A program made the translations under genes and the position numbers. From contig JAUIRK010001051.1 in assembly GCA_030549495.1 (NCBI GenBank), positions 1,302,001 through 1,366,000 on the forward strand: a stretch of DNA of 64,000 nt, given 5' to 3'. The notes under the pieces were generated by a model. It did not search any database. It was not told where the DNA came from and saw only the letters and a list, made by a program, of their open reading frames with translations. This stretch comes from Nectonema munidae. Lineage: Eukaryota > Nematomorpha > Nectonematoida > Nectonematidae. This document shows positions 1-22,164 of this stretch, piece after piece (the first letter of the stretch is position 1; each line of letters starts with the position of its first letter).

Positions 1-394
1 AAACACATGTACATCCTAAAACTGAACTAAAACTAAACAACCTTTTTTAAATAATTCAAAAAGTCTTTTGAAACTCAAAATTCAATTAAAAAGGGAAAAC
101 AAGTCAATATAAAAAAGAATGAAAAGTTGATAAAACATAAAGAAATTTAAAAAAATTAGGAAAAAATGACTAGTCAATTCAAATAAAACTTTGACAATTT
201 CGCAAATAAAGTTATCATTTTTGGCGTTTCAACCAGCGCACAAATCCATACATAGTTGGTGCAAGGTGCCCTATTTAAACGAAGATAGTAAAGTGAAAAA
301 AGTATCGAATTTAATTTAATTTTATATTTGAATTATTTAAAATAAAAATTCTTGACTAGATTAACAAAGGAAAATTACAAAAAAGTGATGATAA

Positions 395-1440
395 ACACCC
401 TGCATGATGAAACCAGTAATGTTCTTCTTGGAGAAGCGAGTGCAAAGAAGATGCAGCAAGTGTACCCCTTCAATCAAATAATACTATACAGAGGTGCATT
501 TTTAAAATGTCTATGGATGTGAAGGAACGGGTTTTGACTGAAATCAAAGGTTCCTCTTTGTTCTTCTTTCAACTCGACAAGTTAACAGATGTAAGGTCAT
601 GTTCTAAGTTGCTTGTCTTCGTGAGATACATAAATTCAGGTGACATCGAAAACCAATTCTTATTCTGCAGTGCACTTGAAACGATAGCAAAAGCTGATGA
701 TGTCATGAAAAAAGTTTCAACTTTTTTTCAAGACGAAGATCTTCAATGGGAAAACGTGTGTGGGTTTTGTACGGGTGGGGCACGAGCTATGCTGGGATTG
801 AATCAGGATTCCACTCGAAAGTGAAAAAGCTATCACCTTAAGCAAAGGCGTTCACTCCATGATTCACCGGTGTGCTCTCGGCTGTGAGACTGTCCCTGCT
901 TGAAGTACGTTGATTGTCGAAAGGAAACGTCATTAATCGTATGTTTGAAATGAAATAAATTTATTTCTATGCTATTCCTGTAGACTCAAGAAAGAAAAGT
1001 TCCTGTAGCTCACTTTGAAAATGAGGCATGGAATAAAAGGGTTGTTTACATACCTGATATTTTCGACCAGCTGAACAAGCTAAATGTGAAGCTTCAAGAA
1101 GGGATACACATGTTCTCCTTTTTCAAGAAGTCTTCGAGCCTTTGTTTTCAAACTGCAGAACTGGAATCGAAAAATCAATCTTGGAAACATCGTTATGTTT
1201 TAAAAACTTTGGGGAGTGACGGATGAGTCTCAGATCCAACTGGATTAGTTCCTCAAGGATGAGATTACCAAAGTCTCTAGAAAAGGAAGTAGGCCCTGGT
1301 ATGGAACACATTTTGTACTGAGCGTGATGTATCGAGCATACCAGATGATATCCAAGATGAATTTCTGGATCTAAGGACCGACTCTTCAGCCCGTTATCTC
1401 TTCCAAGAATATTCCAAGGATATATTTCTTAGAGACTAGC
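395..1440 (+). pseudogene. Decayed hAT transposase, ZBED5/SCAND3-like
   Basis: The best preserved piece is a 105-residue open stretch at 507-824. It contains the family signatures VKERVLTEI, FFFQLDKLTDV, KLLVFVRYI and WENVCGFCTGGARAMLG, which match the central RNase-H-like part of hAT transposases of the ZBED5/SCAND3/FAM200 group. Weak similarity continues in other frames on both sides: an upstream KKMQQVYPFN-like segment near 445-480, and downstream words up to about 1,440 resembling the conserved 'DL..D..ARYLFQEY' region. Several stops and frame changes make a functional protein impossible. No terminal inverted repeats or 8-bp duplications were seen, so the ends are approximate. It could be a processed copy of a domesticated gene rather than a transposon, but transposon decay is simpler. 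A second fragment of this family lies at 39.9-40.5 kb. Confidence 0.75.
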
Positions 1441-1652
1441 TCTAACAAACGTTCGGCCACGAATTGCAAAGCTTGCTGCTGAAAAGCAGCATCAGGCATC
1501 TCACTAGCTGGGTTGGATAGCTGTTCAAACATATCTATGTTTTTTTGTAAATGATCAATGAGACTAAATTTGCTAATAAATAATCACAAATTTTTTTAGA
1601 TGTTTCTATCCTCTCCTTTCCAGAAAATAAAAAAATTGAGCTGATGGTAGTA

Positions 1653-1692
1653 AGCACTAAGTAGGAGGTCACATGACTTCCTACTTAGTGCT
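1653..1692. repeat. Perfect 14-bp hairpin
   Basis: Left arm AGCACTAAGTAGGA (1653-1666) and right arm TCCTACTTAGTGCT (1679-1692) are exact reverse complements, separated by 12 bases. The arms are not simple sequence. It could be a transposon end pair, a short foldback, or an RNA hairpin; nothing beside it decides which. Confidence 0.6.
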
Positions 1693-1999
1693 AAGGAGTC
1701 ACGAGTGTTAAAAGGTTGAACCCCTGGTATATAGAATGATTGAAAGTAGTTAGCAGATATGATTAATGTTAATACACAAGGCAAGGCAATCCAATACCGG
1801 TTTCGAACTAGTGGGTCTCATCAGTTGGATGCAGGTTGCTATTGACATTTCTGTGAATCGAACTGAGAATGAGGAGCGAGGGTGGAAGCACTGCTTCAAT
1901 TCCTCATCATCTCACCTCGTGTATAAAAATTTTTTTTGTATATATTAATTTACATATGCTTATTATTATACTTGTTTTGTTTATCTAGATTCTATTCTG

Positions 2000-2670
2000 G
2001 AATTGTAGAATATCGCACCTTTTGAGAAAGAGTCGGAGTGGTAATATTAATACGACTCCGATTTCATAAATAGTTATATTCATATATGTTAGATTAAAAA
2101 ATAAATTCATAGACACTCTTTTTAGTGTACAACGTTGCAAAAACGCAACATAAAAATGTTTATCATTTTAGTCCAAGCCTTGTATTTTTGCAACCCATAG
2201 AAAAAGGCTGAAAAATTCAATAAAATTAAAGAATGAACTTTTTTATTTAATGTTAAAATTAGTTTGAAAGGGAGCAAAAGTTAGTTTATTAGTAGAAAGT
2301 TTTTAGGCAAAAAAAAAGTTTTTCGTATTGTTTTTTCTTAGATAAAAAGGTTATCGGCAATAATTTGAAAATCTTTTTGAAGGCAATGCAAGAAAGAAAT
2401 TAAACTACAAATACAAATTAATAGAACATTTTAATAAGTTATGTTGAAGAAAATAGATCAAACTTTTTGTTTTTTGTTTTGATGGGTTTCTTTCAACCCC
2501 TATTTAAAATTGACATTCACAAACGACTTTGAAATATAGTACATGTTCTCACACTTTTTGGAGGAAGAAAAAAAAAGGACACTTTTGGATTATAAATTTT
2601 TAAAGTCAAGATCGCCTAATTGTATAAATTGTTTTTTACATAAATGGAGTTGCAGTCTCAAAAATTACAA
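2000..2670 (+). repeat. Dispersed repeat, copy 1 (inverted partner at 54.3 kb)
   Basis: This non-coding block recurs in reverse orientation at about 54,330-55,060. Shared words include AAATGGAGTTGCAG, ACTTTTTGGAG, AATTTTATTGAAT (as complement), the segment around AAGCCTTG and ATAAATTCATAG. No open reading frame of note, no terminal repeat and no target duplication were recognised. It starts with a short hairpin (TCGGAGT ... ACTCCGA, about 2034-2070) that is also paired in the other copy. Confidence 0.65.
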
Positions 2671-2679
2671 ATAGGTCTC

Positions 2680-3265
2680 AGTCAGAGCAATATTTTCCCG
2701 ATTTCACAACTCGGTTCGTGAATGTTTAATTTGGGAATATTATCAAGAATGCGAGAAAAAGTATTTAAAATGGTACAATTTTTAGCTTTATTTCATTAAA
2801 TTCGTTAACACAATCTTTTATAAGCAAAAGCAACATTATTGAGATACAAACAAAATTTATATTCTAAATAAAATATAACTCATTATGCAATACATATAAT
2901 CGTTATATGGAGCGAGTGAAATGATCATGAAGGCCGTATTTGCCCTGCTAGCAGTGAGACTGAAACTCTTGATCTAGTTCAAGGGTCCACAAAGTGGTCG
3001 ATATTGACCACCTGAAGTTTATGAGCGTTTTCCAGGGATCGATTATTACATAGAGGTTGAAAGAGTGCCGGTTATATTATGGAGAATCAATTAAATTTAT
3101 AAACAGGAAAAATCAAGATAATCATGAAAGATGGTTATTAGTATATAAACAAATAACAAAATATTATTTGGAAGGTAAATATTCATATATTATTGCTCAT
3201 CATCAGAAATGCAAATGGTGATTGGGGTCGATGAGAAAGCAAATAATCTATGAAGTCATAGACGG
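2680..3265. other. Gene-free stretch, nothing recognised
   Basis: I see AT-rich sequence with no convincing coding potential on either strand. The missing C-terminal exons of the CEBPZ-like gene would be expected here or to the left on the minus strand, but no family motif was found. Confidence 0.4.
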
Positions 3266-3289
3266 ATTAAAAAGTCTGAGGCCCCTAAT

Positions 3290-3365
3290 CTAGATGAGGG
3301 CTGTAAAGTGTTTTTTTTGAAATCTAGGAATATTTCGAGGCAAGAAAATAGTTGTTGTAGGGCTG
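3290..3365 (-). pseudogene. CEBPZ: Doubtful broken exon G of the CEBPZ-like gene
   Basis: After an acceptor CTCAGAG|CA the phase expected from exon F gives T-ALQQLFSCLEIF, plausible for the family's SVQALMLLFQVM. The next conserved words (RFQKKHFTALI, compare SDRYYTALYRK) appear only in a neighbouring frame and end at a stop. The exon is therefore either frameshifted or a sequencing or assembly error. No later exon was recognised. Confidence 0.4.
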
Positions 3366-3503
3366 CTCTGAGCATATATATATTCATAAATATGTGTGCG
3401 TAGTAAAGAAATCTTTTTTTTATCCAGTAAGTATAAAGAAGAAAAAAAAATTTTCTTAAAAAGAACATTTTGAATATTTAACAAAAAAAATATATAATCG
3501 TAC

Positions 3504-14692
<11,189 letters not shown>

Positions 14693-14699
14693 CTATAAA

Positions 14700-15420
14700 A
14701 ATAGAAATAAAAATATCGTCGATAAAATGTATTATTTTATCTTTGCCAATATTAAATGCATAAAATATATTGATAAATAAAAAATGAGCCAAAGATAAAA
14801 CCATAGGTTGTATAGAATCAACAAATGTAGACACTAGTCCACGATTAAACTTCGACTGATACACAATAAGTACTATTTTATTGTCCAACTTTTAAAAATG
14901 AAGAACACTCAGCTAAAAAATAACAAATTTGGAAGGCGTCAATCAAAATGACAGATCAGTTCCAAAGTATACAGGATGTAGGAAAAATGGATGGAGAAAG
15001 TGGCCAATATATCTTCTCGAATATGATTGGTCTATTTTGTCAATCAATAATGATCAACCAATAAGAGTCATTCAACCGACAGAAACACAGACGCTAGAGT
15101 AACATAATATAGATTAATCCCTGTTTTATTCGCTTTCCTACTTCCGAGTCAAATAAAATATATAATAGTAAAAGATTAAAAGAAATAATTTGACATTTCG
15201 GAGTAATATAGATGATCTATACCAATTAAAAATGCTAGTATGCCATTTACCTTATCCCAAAACCTCACTACTCTTCCCTGATGAAATTGTGTTTTCTTCT
15301 AATTGTCCTGAAACTCTCAGTTTTTTTATATCAATATTCGTAGTCTAAGTTGTAATTTCGATCAATTAATACTTTTTTTATCTCCTTACCTATCATGCCT
15401 TGACTTAACCTTCCAATGAG
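14700..15420. promoter_or_regulatory. Candidate 5' region of the CEBPZ-like gene
   Basis: CCAAT motifs occur in both orientations at about 15025-15030 (minus strand) and 15056-15061 (plus strand), a few hundred bases upstream of exon A. No TATA box position or first coding exon could be fixed. The assignment rests only on location. Confidence 0.25.
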
Positions 15421-18260
15421 CTGTTGTTTGATGTACCCGGGTTTAAATATAAATTTTTCAGTAGAGAAAAAAGAGGAGGTGGAGTGGGAATCTTTTTCAA
15501 GTCGTGTTTCAAACTATCCTTTTCCGAAGCGTTCACCTATGGGGATAATATTTGCGACTTTCTGGTTTTAAAATTACTTATTTCAAATTCTCACTTTTAC
15601 ATAAGTGTTTTCTATCGTCCCCCTTCCTCAAATTTGAGAAGCTTTCTCCTGTGGTTAGAAGAATTACCTACGTATCTTCTTAATTCAAAATCCATTATAT
15701 GTGGAGACTTAAATGAAATTTTTTTGAAAATCAGTGAAGATAAATATTGTGAAGAGCTGTTTAGTATCTTTTTACAACTTGGTTTCGCACCGATTATCAC
15801 AAAAATGAGTCATTCTTCGGGATCACTTATAGATAATGTATTTATCAACTTCAACTGTCCTCTCTCGACCACTAATGTAATAGCAGATATATCTGACCAC
15901 TATGGAAGCTTAGTCTCAATAGGAAACTTTTTCGAGAAAACTCTTTCCACCAAGCACATTTCTTATCGAAGAAATTTTTCTAACTTCAACTATAAAGTTT
16001 TTTATGAAAAATTAGAGAATGCTGATTTTACGAATGTTTTTGTAAGCATTGATGTTAATTCTGCATTTGATACCTTTTATCTCATTTTCAAAAATAATTT
16101 TGAATTGAGCTTTCTTTTAGTTGCATATAATAACGTAATAATTTCTAATCCATGGTTTAAAGGTAATCTTCTTGCCTATAAAAAGCGAAAAGAATATCTC
16201 TTCAAAAAGAACAAGCGATCTCCTGATACATATAATTTAAATGCTTATAAATCCTTCCTATCATATTATAAGTCACAAATTAGACTTGCTAAGAGCAAAT
16301 ATTACTCCGAAAAGCTCACTGACCCAAAAAACATCTGGAAGACTTTAAATAATCTCTTCAAACCAAAACAATCTTTCACCCACGATGAGTTTCTTCAAGC
16401 CTTTTCATTTCCGGAAAGCGTAGCCAATTCTCGATGTTTTCATTTTTGTGATAAAATTATCCCTTTTAACCAGTTTTCGTTTTATTCAGATACTTTTGAT
16501 ACCAATGATATAATAATTGCGATCAAGTCTCTAAAAAATCTCAAAACTAAGGGCGATGACGAAATCAGCCTTCGTTTGATCATAAACGTACTTCCCTTGC
16601 TGATCCCTCTCCTTCTTAACCTCTTCAATCTAAGCATCAATCTTCTCTCTGGCATTTTTCCGGCCCATTTAAAACATGCCCAAGTCATTCCAATATTAAA
16701 ATCAAACAAACCTTACTTATCTATTACTAATTATTATCGACCCATATCTATACTCTCTAAGTTTTCAAAAATCCTCGAACGGATGGTCTTCAAAAGACTT
16801 ACAGAATTTGTCAACAAATATAAACTAATCTTCAATTCAAACATCAATTTGCCTTCCTTAACTGTAAATCTACTGAAACCGCCATTTTAACACTTCTTAA
16901 TAGAATCTGTAATTCTTTCTATGGTCCGACATCTTCGCTTAGCGTTTTTCTCGACCTTTCTAAAGCCTTTGATACTATTAACCATAAAATCCTCCTTCAC
17001 AAAGTTTACAGGATGGGTTTCAGATCAAAAATTTTCCTCTGGTTTAAAAGCTATCTTGAATCTCGGAATTTTTACATTTACAAAGATCATTTTAAGTCCT
17101 CATCCAGGCCCATCCAAACTGGAGTTCCCCAAGGCTTCCATACTAGGTCCTTTCCCATTTTTATTATATATTAATGACTTACCTATATATCTCTTGGACC
17201 ACTGTTCACCCATTTTATATGCAGATGATATTTGCTTACATTTCAACCTATTTAGTAATTTGAAGTATGATAATAATCAGATCAATAATAATGTACTTGG
17301 ATTAGTTCATACTTGGTGTGATAACAATCTCTTAAACTTGAACTTGAGTAAATGTAAATATGTTGTTTTTTCCAAATTTAATAGAAATGATTCTCATGAA
17401 ATAACTATCAATAATAATTATAAATTAGAGCGTGTCGAACATCATACCTATCTCGGATTTACACTTTCTTCGAATCTCTCATGGACCTACCACATAAAAA
17501 AACTTGATTACTAAAACCTCACGTCTTTATGGAACCTTCTTTAGATTACGGCATTTTCTAACTTCTAGAACCAGGACTACTCTATACTATTCCTACGTTT
17601 ACCCTCATTTAATATATTGCAATATCTTTTGGTGCACAAGTCATTTCACATATATAAATAAACGGGAGATGTTCATTAGAGTGACAAATCAAAACAGTGC
17701 CATAATTTCTCCCTCTTAAAATAGCGATTAAAAGAGCGACAAATCAAAAGAGTTTTTTTATGTAAGGATAGGTAGGTAAGTAAAACTTTTGAATTTTTGT
17801 ATATTTTGTCATGTCACTCTTTTGATTTGTCACTCTTTTGATAATAACCCAAATAAACTACTACGAGTACAAACAAAGTGTATAAAATTCACCAACTACA
17901 ATAATGAAAAAAACTTAATTATGTTCTTCAATATATACGAAATTAAATATATCTTTTATGCATGCTTTATTATAAACTATCTTTCAGAAATCACTATTTT
18001 TCTGATATCTTTTCATATAATAATAGTATTCACTCCCACTTCACTAGATCCAATCATCTTCTTCATTTTCAGTCTTTAGACAATAACAACTGCTTTAAGA
18101 AAATAATTTATGGTATCTATCACAATATAAATAGATTTTATAGCGAGCTCGATTTCTCTAATTAACCCCTTTAAATTCAAAAACGCTGTTAAAAAAGCAA
18201 TCATCAATCTTTTATGTGTATCATTACTTTTATTTTTTATAATACTATAGTTAAAGACCA
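15421..18260 (+). mobile_element. CR1/Jockey-like LINE, 5'-truncated and broken
   Basis: The apurinic-type endonuclease domain is at 15421-15930: FDVPGFKYKFF, RGGGVGIFF, FYRPPSSNL, ICGDLNE and DISDHYGSLVSI. The reverse transcriptase runs from about 16650: NYYRPISILSKFSKILERMV, then FLDLSKAFDTINHKILL and GVPQG in another frame, then the catalytic YADD (LYADDICLHF) at about 17215. The C-terminal part (YSYVYPHLIYCNIFW, NHYFSDIFSYNN) ends near 18260. There are at least four frame changes or stops, so it is dead. The start of the endonuclease domain is missing. A hAT-type MITE is inserted at 17664-17850. Confidence 0.85.
17664..17850. mobile_element. hAT-type MITE, 187 bp, inside the LINE
   Basis: The insert is flanked by the 8-bp direct repeat AAATAAAC (17656-17663 and 17851-17858). 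Its ends are imperfect inverted repeats: GGG...AGAGTGACAAATCAAAA on the left against GGG...AGAGTGACAAATCAAAA read from the right on the other strand, about 40 bp. If the insert and one duplication are removed, the LINE frame reads TYINKLLRVQTK without interruption, which proves the borders. The 8-bp duplication points to the hAT superfamily. There is no coding capacity. Confidence 0.9.
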
Positions 18261-19293
18261 TTCTATTAATTATTATATATGTTTTATTGTTGCATTGCTA
18301 TGTTGACAAGATAATTAATCGTTTATCCTTCTCATTTGGATTCAATAACAACAAAAAGATCAGATCCAAGATTTTAGCTTCTAGGCAATCCATTACAAAA
18401 TTTATCAATGACTGTGGTCATGTAGAAATGCGTTATTTTTGTTGAAATATTTTCACATAAAAGAAAAATATAGTATGGTGTGAGCCAGAATGAAGCATGC
18501 ATAAAAATTAAAGAAGTTTGGAATCATGCTAAGATCCAAAGACAATGGAAAGATTCTTACGCTCGTAAGCTTTTAAAATATCATTGTTACCAGATGGTCA
18601 AAGTAAAAAGAAATGGACCCCGTGATAGTGAAATAATAAAAGAACACGTTTTCCAAGCTGAGATTAAAGAGATATTTGACATTGCTACAAAAATTCTATG
18701 CACAAATGGTCAATTTGGAAGACAACAATTAGTGAAAAAATTTTTGAGTATCATTTCATGTTTGGTGTGAAAAAAAGTTCAGTCATCTAGCATGACTGGT
18801 GTTGATAAAAAATTTGATTTGTTTGAAATCAGGAAGCAACAAAAAAAAGAGTCTATTGCAATAGCTAAATCTAAAACAAGGGAAGAATTGAATAAAATAG
18901 GATGAGTAATTCACTCCCATTTTTCTTCTTAATTGCCTTCATCAGATGAGAAATATCAGCCATTAGTTTGATTCAATCTTGGTCTAAATCACTACCCCAA
19001 AAAGGTTCTAAAAAACGAATTCAAGTCTCAAGAAGTCATTGAACCATAGATCATACGAATTTATGAGACAGAAATCTTGAGATTGTAGATAGAGCGGTGG
19101 TGCATAAGCTATTGAACATGAACTGGCAGATACATCGTTTTCTAATAGTACTATCCGACGATACAGAGTAAGTGAGGGTAAGCAAGAAACTGAGACAAAA
19201 TTATTTTCTCCAGACTTTCTTGCTTCATGAATTTTGCTTCATGACTTTATTCCAGGAACGGAAAGCATCTTTAAAAATCAAATACTGCAAATA

Positions 19294-20760
19294 CAGTAAA
19301 ACCACGGGTTGTGGACACCTCAATAATAAGGACACCTTGCTATAATGGACAGTTTTGAAATGAGCGTTCAATTTTACATATAATACATAGAAAATGAAGC
19401 TCGATAATATGGATACCTCACTACTCTGGACAATGGACGCAAGTAAAAAACGCAAAATTACAAGCATCTGTTTTCATTTTACAAGACTTATTACAACTGA
19501 AAAAAGCTTCTGGTCAACATTTTTCATAATGATGTTTGCAGAAGTAGTTTGGTGATGGTGTTAGTAGTTAATATAGCAAGTAGATGTAGTTGTGATAGTA
19601 TGAAGATGCCACTTAGCAGAGATTTCATAGCGGTGCAACAATGTTAATCTTGTTGAATTAGTTGTGTTTTAGCAGTGACAAGTATACCATACGCTGCTAA
19701 CACATGAATCTTACAGTTCATACCATAAACTTCAATATATTCCGATTCAATCATCCTATGTAGAGCATACATCATTACAACTTTACATATTTGTATCAAG
19801 CATACATTGATACAACGATGATGTGAAAATTTTTTGTCTCATTCATCATGACCCATATCACCAATAAAAACTGTAGTAAATGTGTATGAGATTATATCGC
19901 ATAAGTCATTTCTTCGTTTCTAACTAGCACCGTATTTTTAATAAAAACTTATCTTTTTTTTATGTCTAATAAAACAAAGCTTTCAGTGTCTCCAAGGACG
20001 GAGTTTACTCTTGATAAAAAAATTAAAATTATAAAAGCGTCTAAATCCTCTAAAACCAGTGTTCGAAAATTAGCGGCTCAGTTCAAATGCAGTAAAGTCT
20101 TGAAGTGCTTCCAAAAAAGTGGTTTTATGTTAACTCAAGAGCCTGTAGAAGATCAAGAAATCGATAATGATTTTGTAGAATTGATTGAATCCACTGCAAA
20201 AGTATTCAATATTTCAGATGTAATGGAGCAACAGGATTACGTATCTTATGATAACAGAATTCAATCTTGTGAGGATTTTAACGAGCAAAATAATGAAATC
20301 AATTCTAAAGAAGCTGAAGCAACTGAAGATGAAAAAGATGAAAGTGAATAAGATGAGCAAGAAGATATGAAATCCGATTCAATTGGAACATTTTCTTTGT
20401 TTGAACAAAGATTTGAATGAGGTTTTTTCTTCCTTATCTTTAATTGAAACACAACTCGAAGAACATGTTCATAAAAATGTTTTTAAACAAGCGAAGATTT
20501 TAGAGTTTTTTAGATGAATTGAATGATTTTCATATTTGACAATAAAGGTTTTTCATCTTTTTGATATTAATAACTAATATTTACTATTTAAAGCACGTAT
20601 TTTTACCACTAAGATTGTTCAATAAACGTATAACCGTATTCTCAAAATGTATAACTCTAAATGGAAACTTTCCTGACTCAATCTTGGTAATAGGGACACC
20701 TCGCTAATGTGGACATTTAAGCGTAAACTTTTGGGTGTCCACACTATCAAGGTTTCACTG
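19294..20760 (+). mobile_element. pogo/Tigger-type element with TA duplication
   Basis: The ends CAGTAAAACC (left) and GGTTTCACTG (right) are inverted repeats flanked by TA on both sides. Inside, GTGGACACC words recur on both ends, typical of Tigger/pogo subterminal repeats. The 1,467-bp element encodes one 129-residue protein at 19962-20351. It interrupts the older family at 18.5-21.6 kb, so it is the younger insertion. Confidence 0.85.
19962..20351 (+). CDS. Pogo transposase remnant: HTH fused to C-terminal tail, catalytic domain deleted
   Basis: Residues 15-46 (EFTLDKKIKIIKASKSSKTS, VRKLAAQFKCSK) are the N-terminal psq-type helix-turn-helix of pogo/Tigger transposases. They are joined in frame to VLKCFQKSGFML, a motif normally found just after the DDE catalytic core, followed by an acidic tail. 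The second DNA-binding (CENP-B-like) domain and the whole DDE core are absent. Further C-terminal coding sequence is visible after the stop (about 20405-20515, ending QAKILEFFR). Such HTH-only proteins could still bind the element ends, as truncated repressors do in other families, but expression is unknown. Confidence 0.7.
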   Translation: MSNKTKLSVSPRTEFTLDKKIKIIKASKSSKTSVRKLAAQFKCSKVLKCFQKSGFMLTQEPVEDQEIDNDFVELIESTAKVFNISDVMEQQDYVSYDNRIQSCEDFNEQNNEINSKEAEATEDEKDESE

Positions 20761-21850
20761 TATTCAGAAAGGAGCTATTTGAATATTTACCAGTAGCTCT
20801 ACAAGATAATCAGCCACGAGACGATTATAAAGAATTCCTGCAATTATTGCTTCTATTTTTGGTGGACTATCAAACAGTAAAGTTTCCTTCTGAGCACCTG
20901 GTCCTACACACCATACAAGATGGATGGCAAGAGAAATCTATGCCCTCAAAATCTATCTGTTCAAGTATCAATTTTATTGTCAGCACAGAAAGGAACAAAC
21001 CAATAATACACAACTACCTATGTTTGTGAGCATAATTAAGGTGAGATACTGGCATGAAGCAATGGCTGTTATGAAGATTTTGGAAGAATATTAAGCAATT
21101 TGGAAAGAGATCACATGCAGCAATCAGCAGACATTTCTGTTATCTTTCAGAACAATTAATCTGTCCAAGCTTTTTTGATAACTGCATCTATTGGCACAAA
21201 TCAGCAAAACACAAAGAAAGTAAACTTTTCCAGGCGTATTGTGATATATGATGAAACTCCTATCAGTAATCTTGTATCATTTGTTTCTGGGCGAACGTTG
21301 CATATTTTTGATGTTCTTGTACAGAAGGGTAAAGAAGGAGTACAACTATTTTTAAGTGTGGATCCGAGTGCATGGAAAGAAAATTAAGTATTCATTACAA
21401 TGAAAAATCGTGCTAAAAGTATCAAGGTGGTAAAAGACTCAGAAGAGAGAGCAATTGCATTCATTGAACGCTATAATGAGCTGTAATGCAAAATGAAAAC
21501 TAAAAGTAGAACCTCATACAGGTTGTTGATGCTCATGGCAAAAAGTTACCAACACCAAACAAAGGTGCTATAGAGTAACTATTTTGTATTTTGTTAAAGG
21601 TATATCTGAATTTTTTTGAATAAAAATAAGCATCTGTGTTATGTGCCATCCTTATTTTAGATTGAATTTAAAAAGAGAGGAGATCCGTTTGACCTCTAAA
21701 TATGGGTTAAATGCTATAAAAATTTTTATGATATGTACTAAATCTAATTAATTAAAAATTTATTGTATACATGTACAGGATTTATGCAAAAATTTAATTT
21801 TTTAGAACACCCTATTGCCCACCCCTGGCTAAATCTCTACTCAGTTAAAC

Positions 21851-22159
21851 TTATCTATTATATTGAAAAAACAATAAAAAAGTGAAAAAAAGTTGAGTCA
21901 CTTTCAGAACTTTAAAGCAGGAAGTGCTTGGATCGATGATGTATTCTTGTTTCACTTTTTTATTAACGTTGTGCTTGTTGTCATTGGAGAAGGGGTTGAA
22001 GTTTTTGGATGGAGTGATAATTTCTCTTTTCTTCTTTTTCAAAGGATTTCGGAAATGAGTAATTTTTTTCTGTTTCACATTCTTTTTGTGCTGAGAGCCT
22101 TTTTTTGTGTGCTTTTTCTTCGCTAAACTTTTCATTCTATTAAATTTTCTTAAATGCAT
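21851..22159 (-). CDS. Lysine-rich open frame, possible first exon
   Basis: An ATG-initiated minus-strand frame of 102 codons is strongly basic at its N-terminus (MKSLAKKKHTKKGSQHKKN, QKKITHFRNPLKKKKRE). A possible splice donor (CTGAAA|GTGACT) occurs near 21902 after the segment IIDPSTSCFKVLK. Basic leaders like this are common in nucleolar proteins. I do not recognise the family and no second exon was found, so it may be chance. Confidence 0.25.
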   Translation of the reverse strand: MHLRKFNRMKSLAKKKHTKKGSQHKKNVKQKKITHFRNPLKKKKREIITPSKNFNPFSNDNKHNVNKKVKQEYIIDPSTSCFKVLKVTQLFFTFLLFFQYNR

Positions 22160-22164
22160 TAACG

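Larger units (their letters stand above)
18480..21590 (+). pseudogene. Decayed member of an uncharacterised multicopy arthropod family, split by a pogo element
   Basis: The left part (18480-19285) starts with a 96-residue open stretch (CIKIKEVWNHAKIQRQWKDS ... EIFDIATKILC). Further on, frame by frame, it has HELADTSFSNSTIRRYR, like the 'SF..STIRR.R' motif of large arthropod and cnidarian families of unknown function. The right part (20763-21590) has QDNQPRDDYKEFLQL, HFCYLSEQLICPSFFDN and EERAIAFIERYNEL, which fit the later part of the same proteins. Multiple stops and frameshifts are present. I recall the family only as repeated uncharacterised proteins, probably transposon-borne. The pogo/Tigger insertion at 19294-20760 separates the halves. 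Confidence 0.6.

Noticed and set aside
1780-1835. GGTTTCGAAC near 1798, similar to a tRNA B box, as in tRNA-derived SINEs
   Set aside because: No A box, tRNA fold or second copy in the window was found, so neither a tRNA nor a SINE can be supported.
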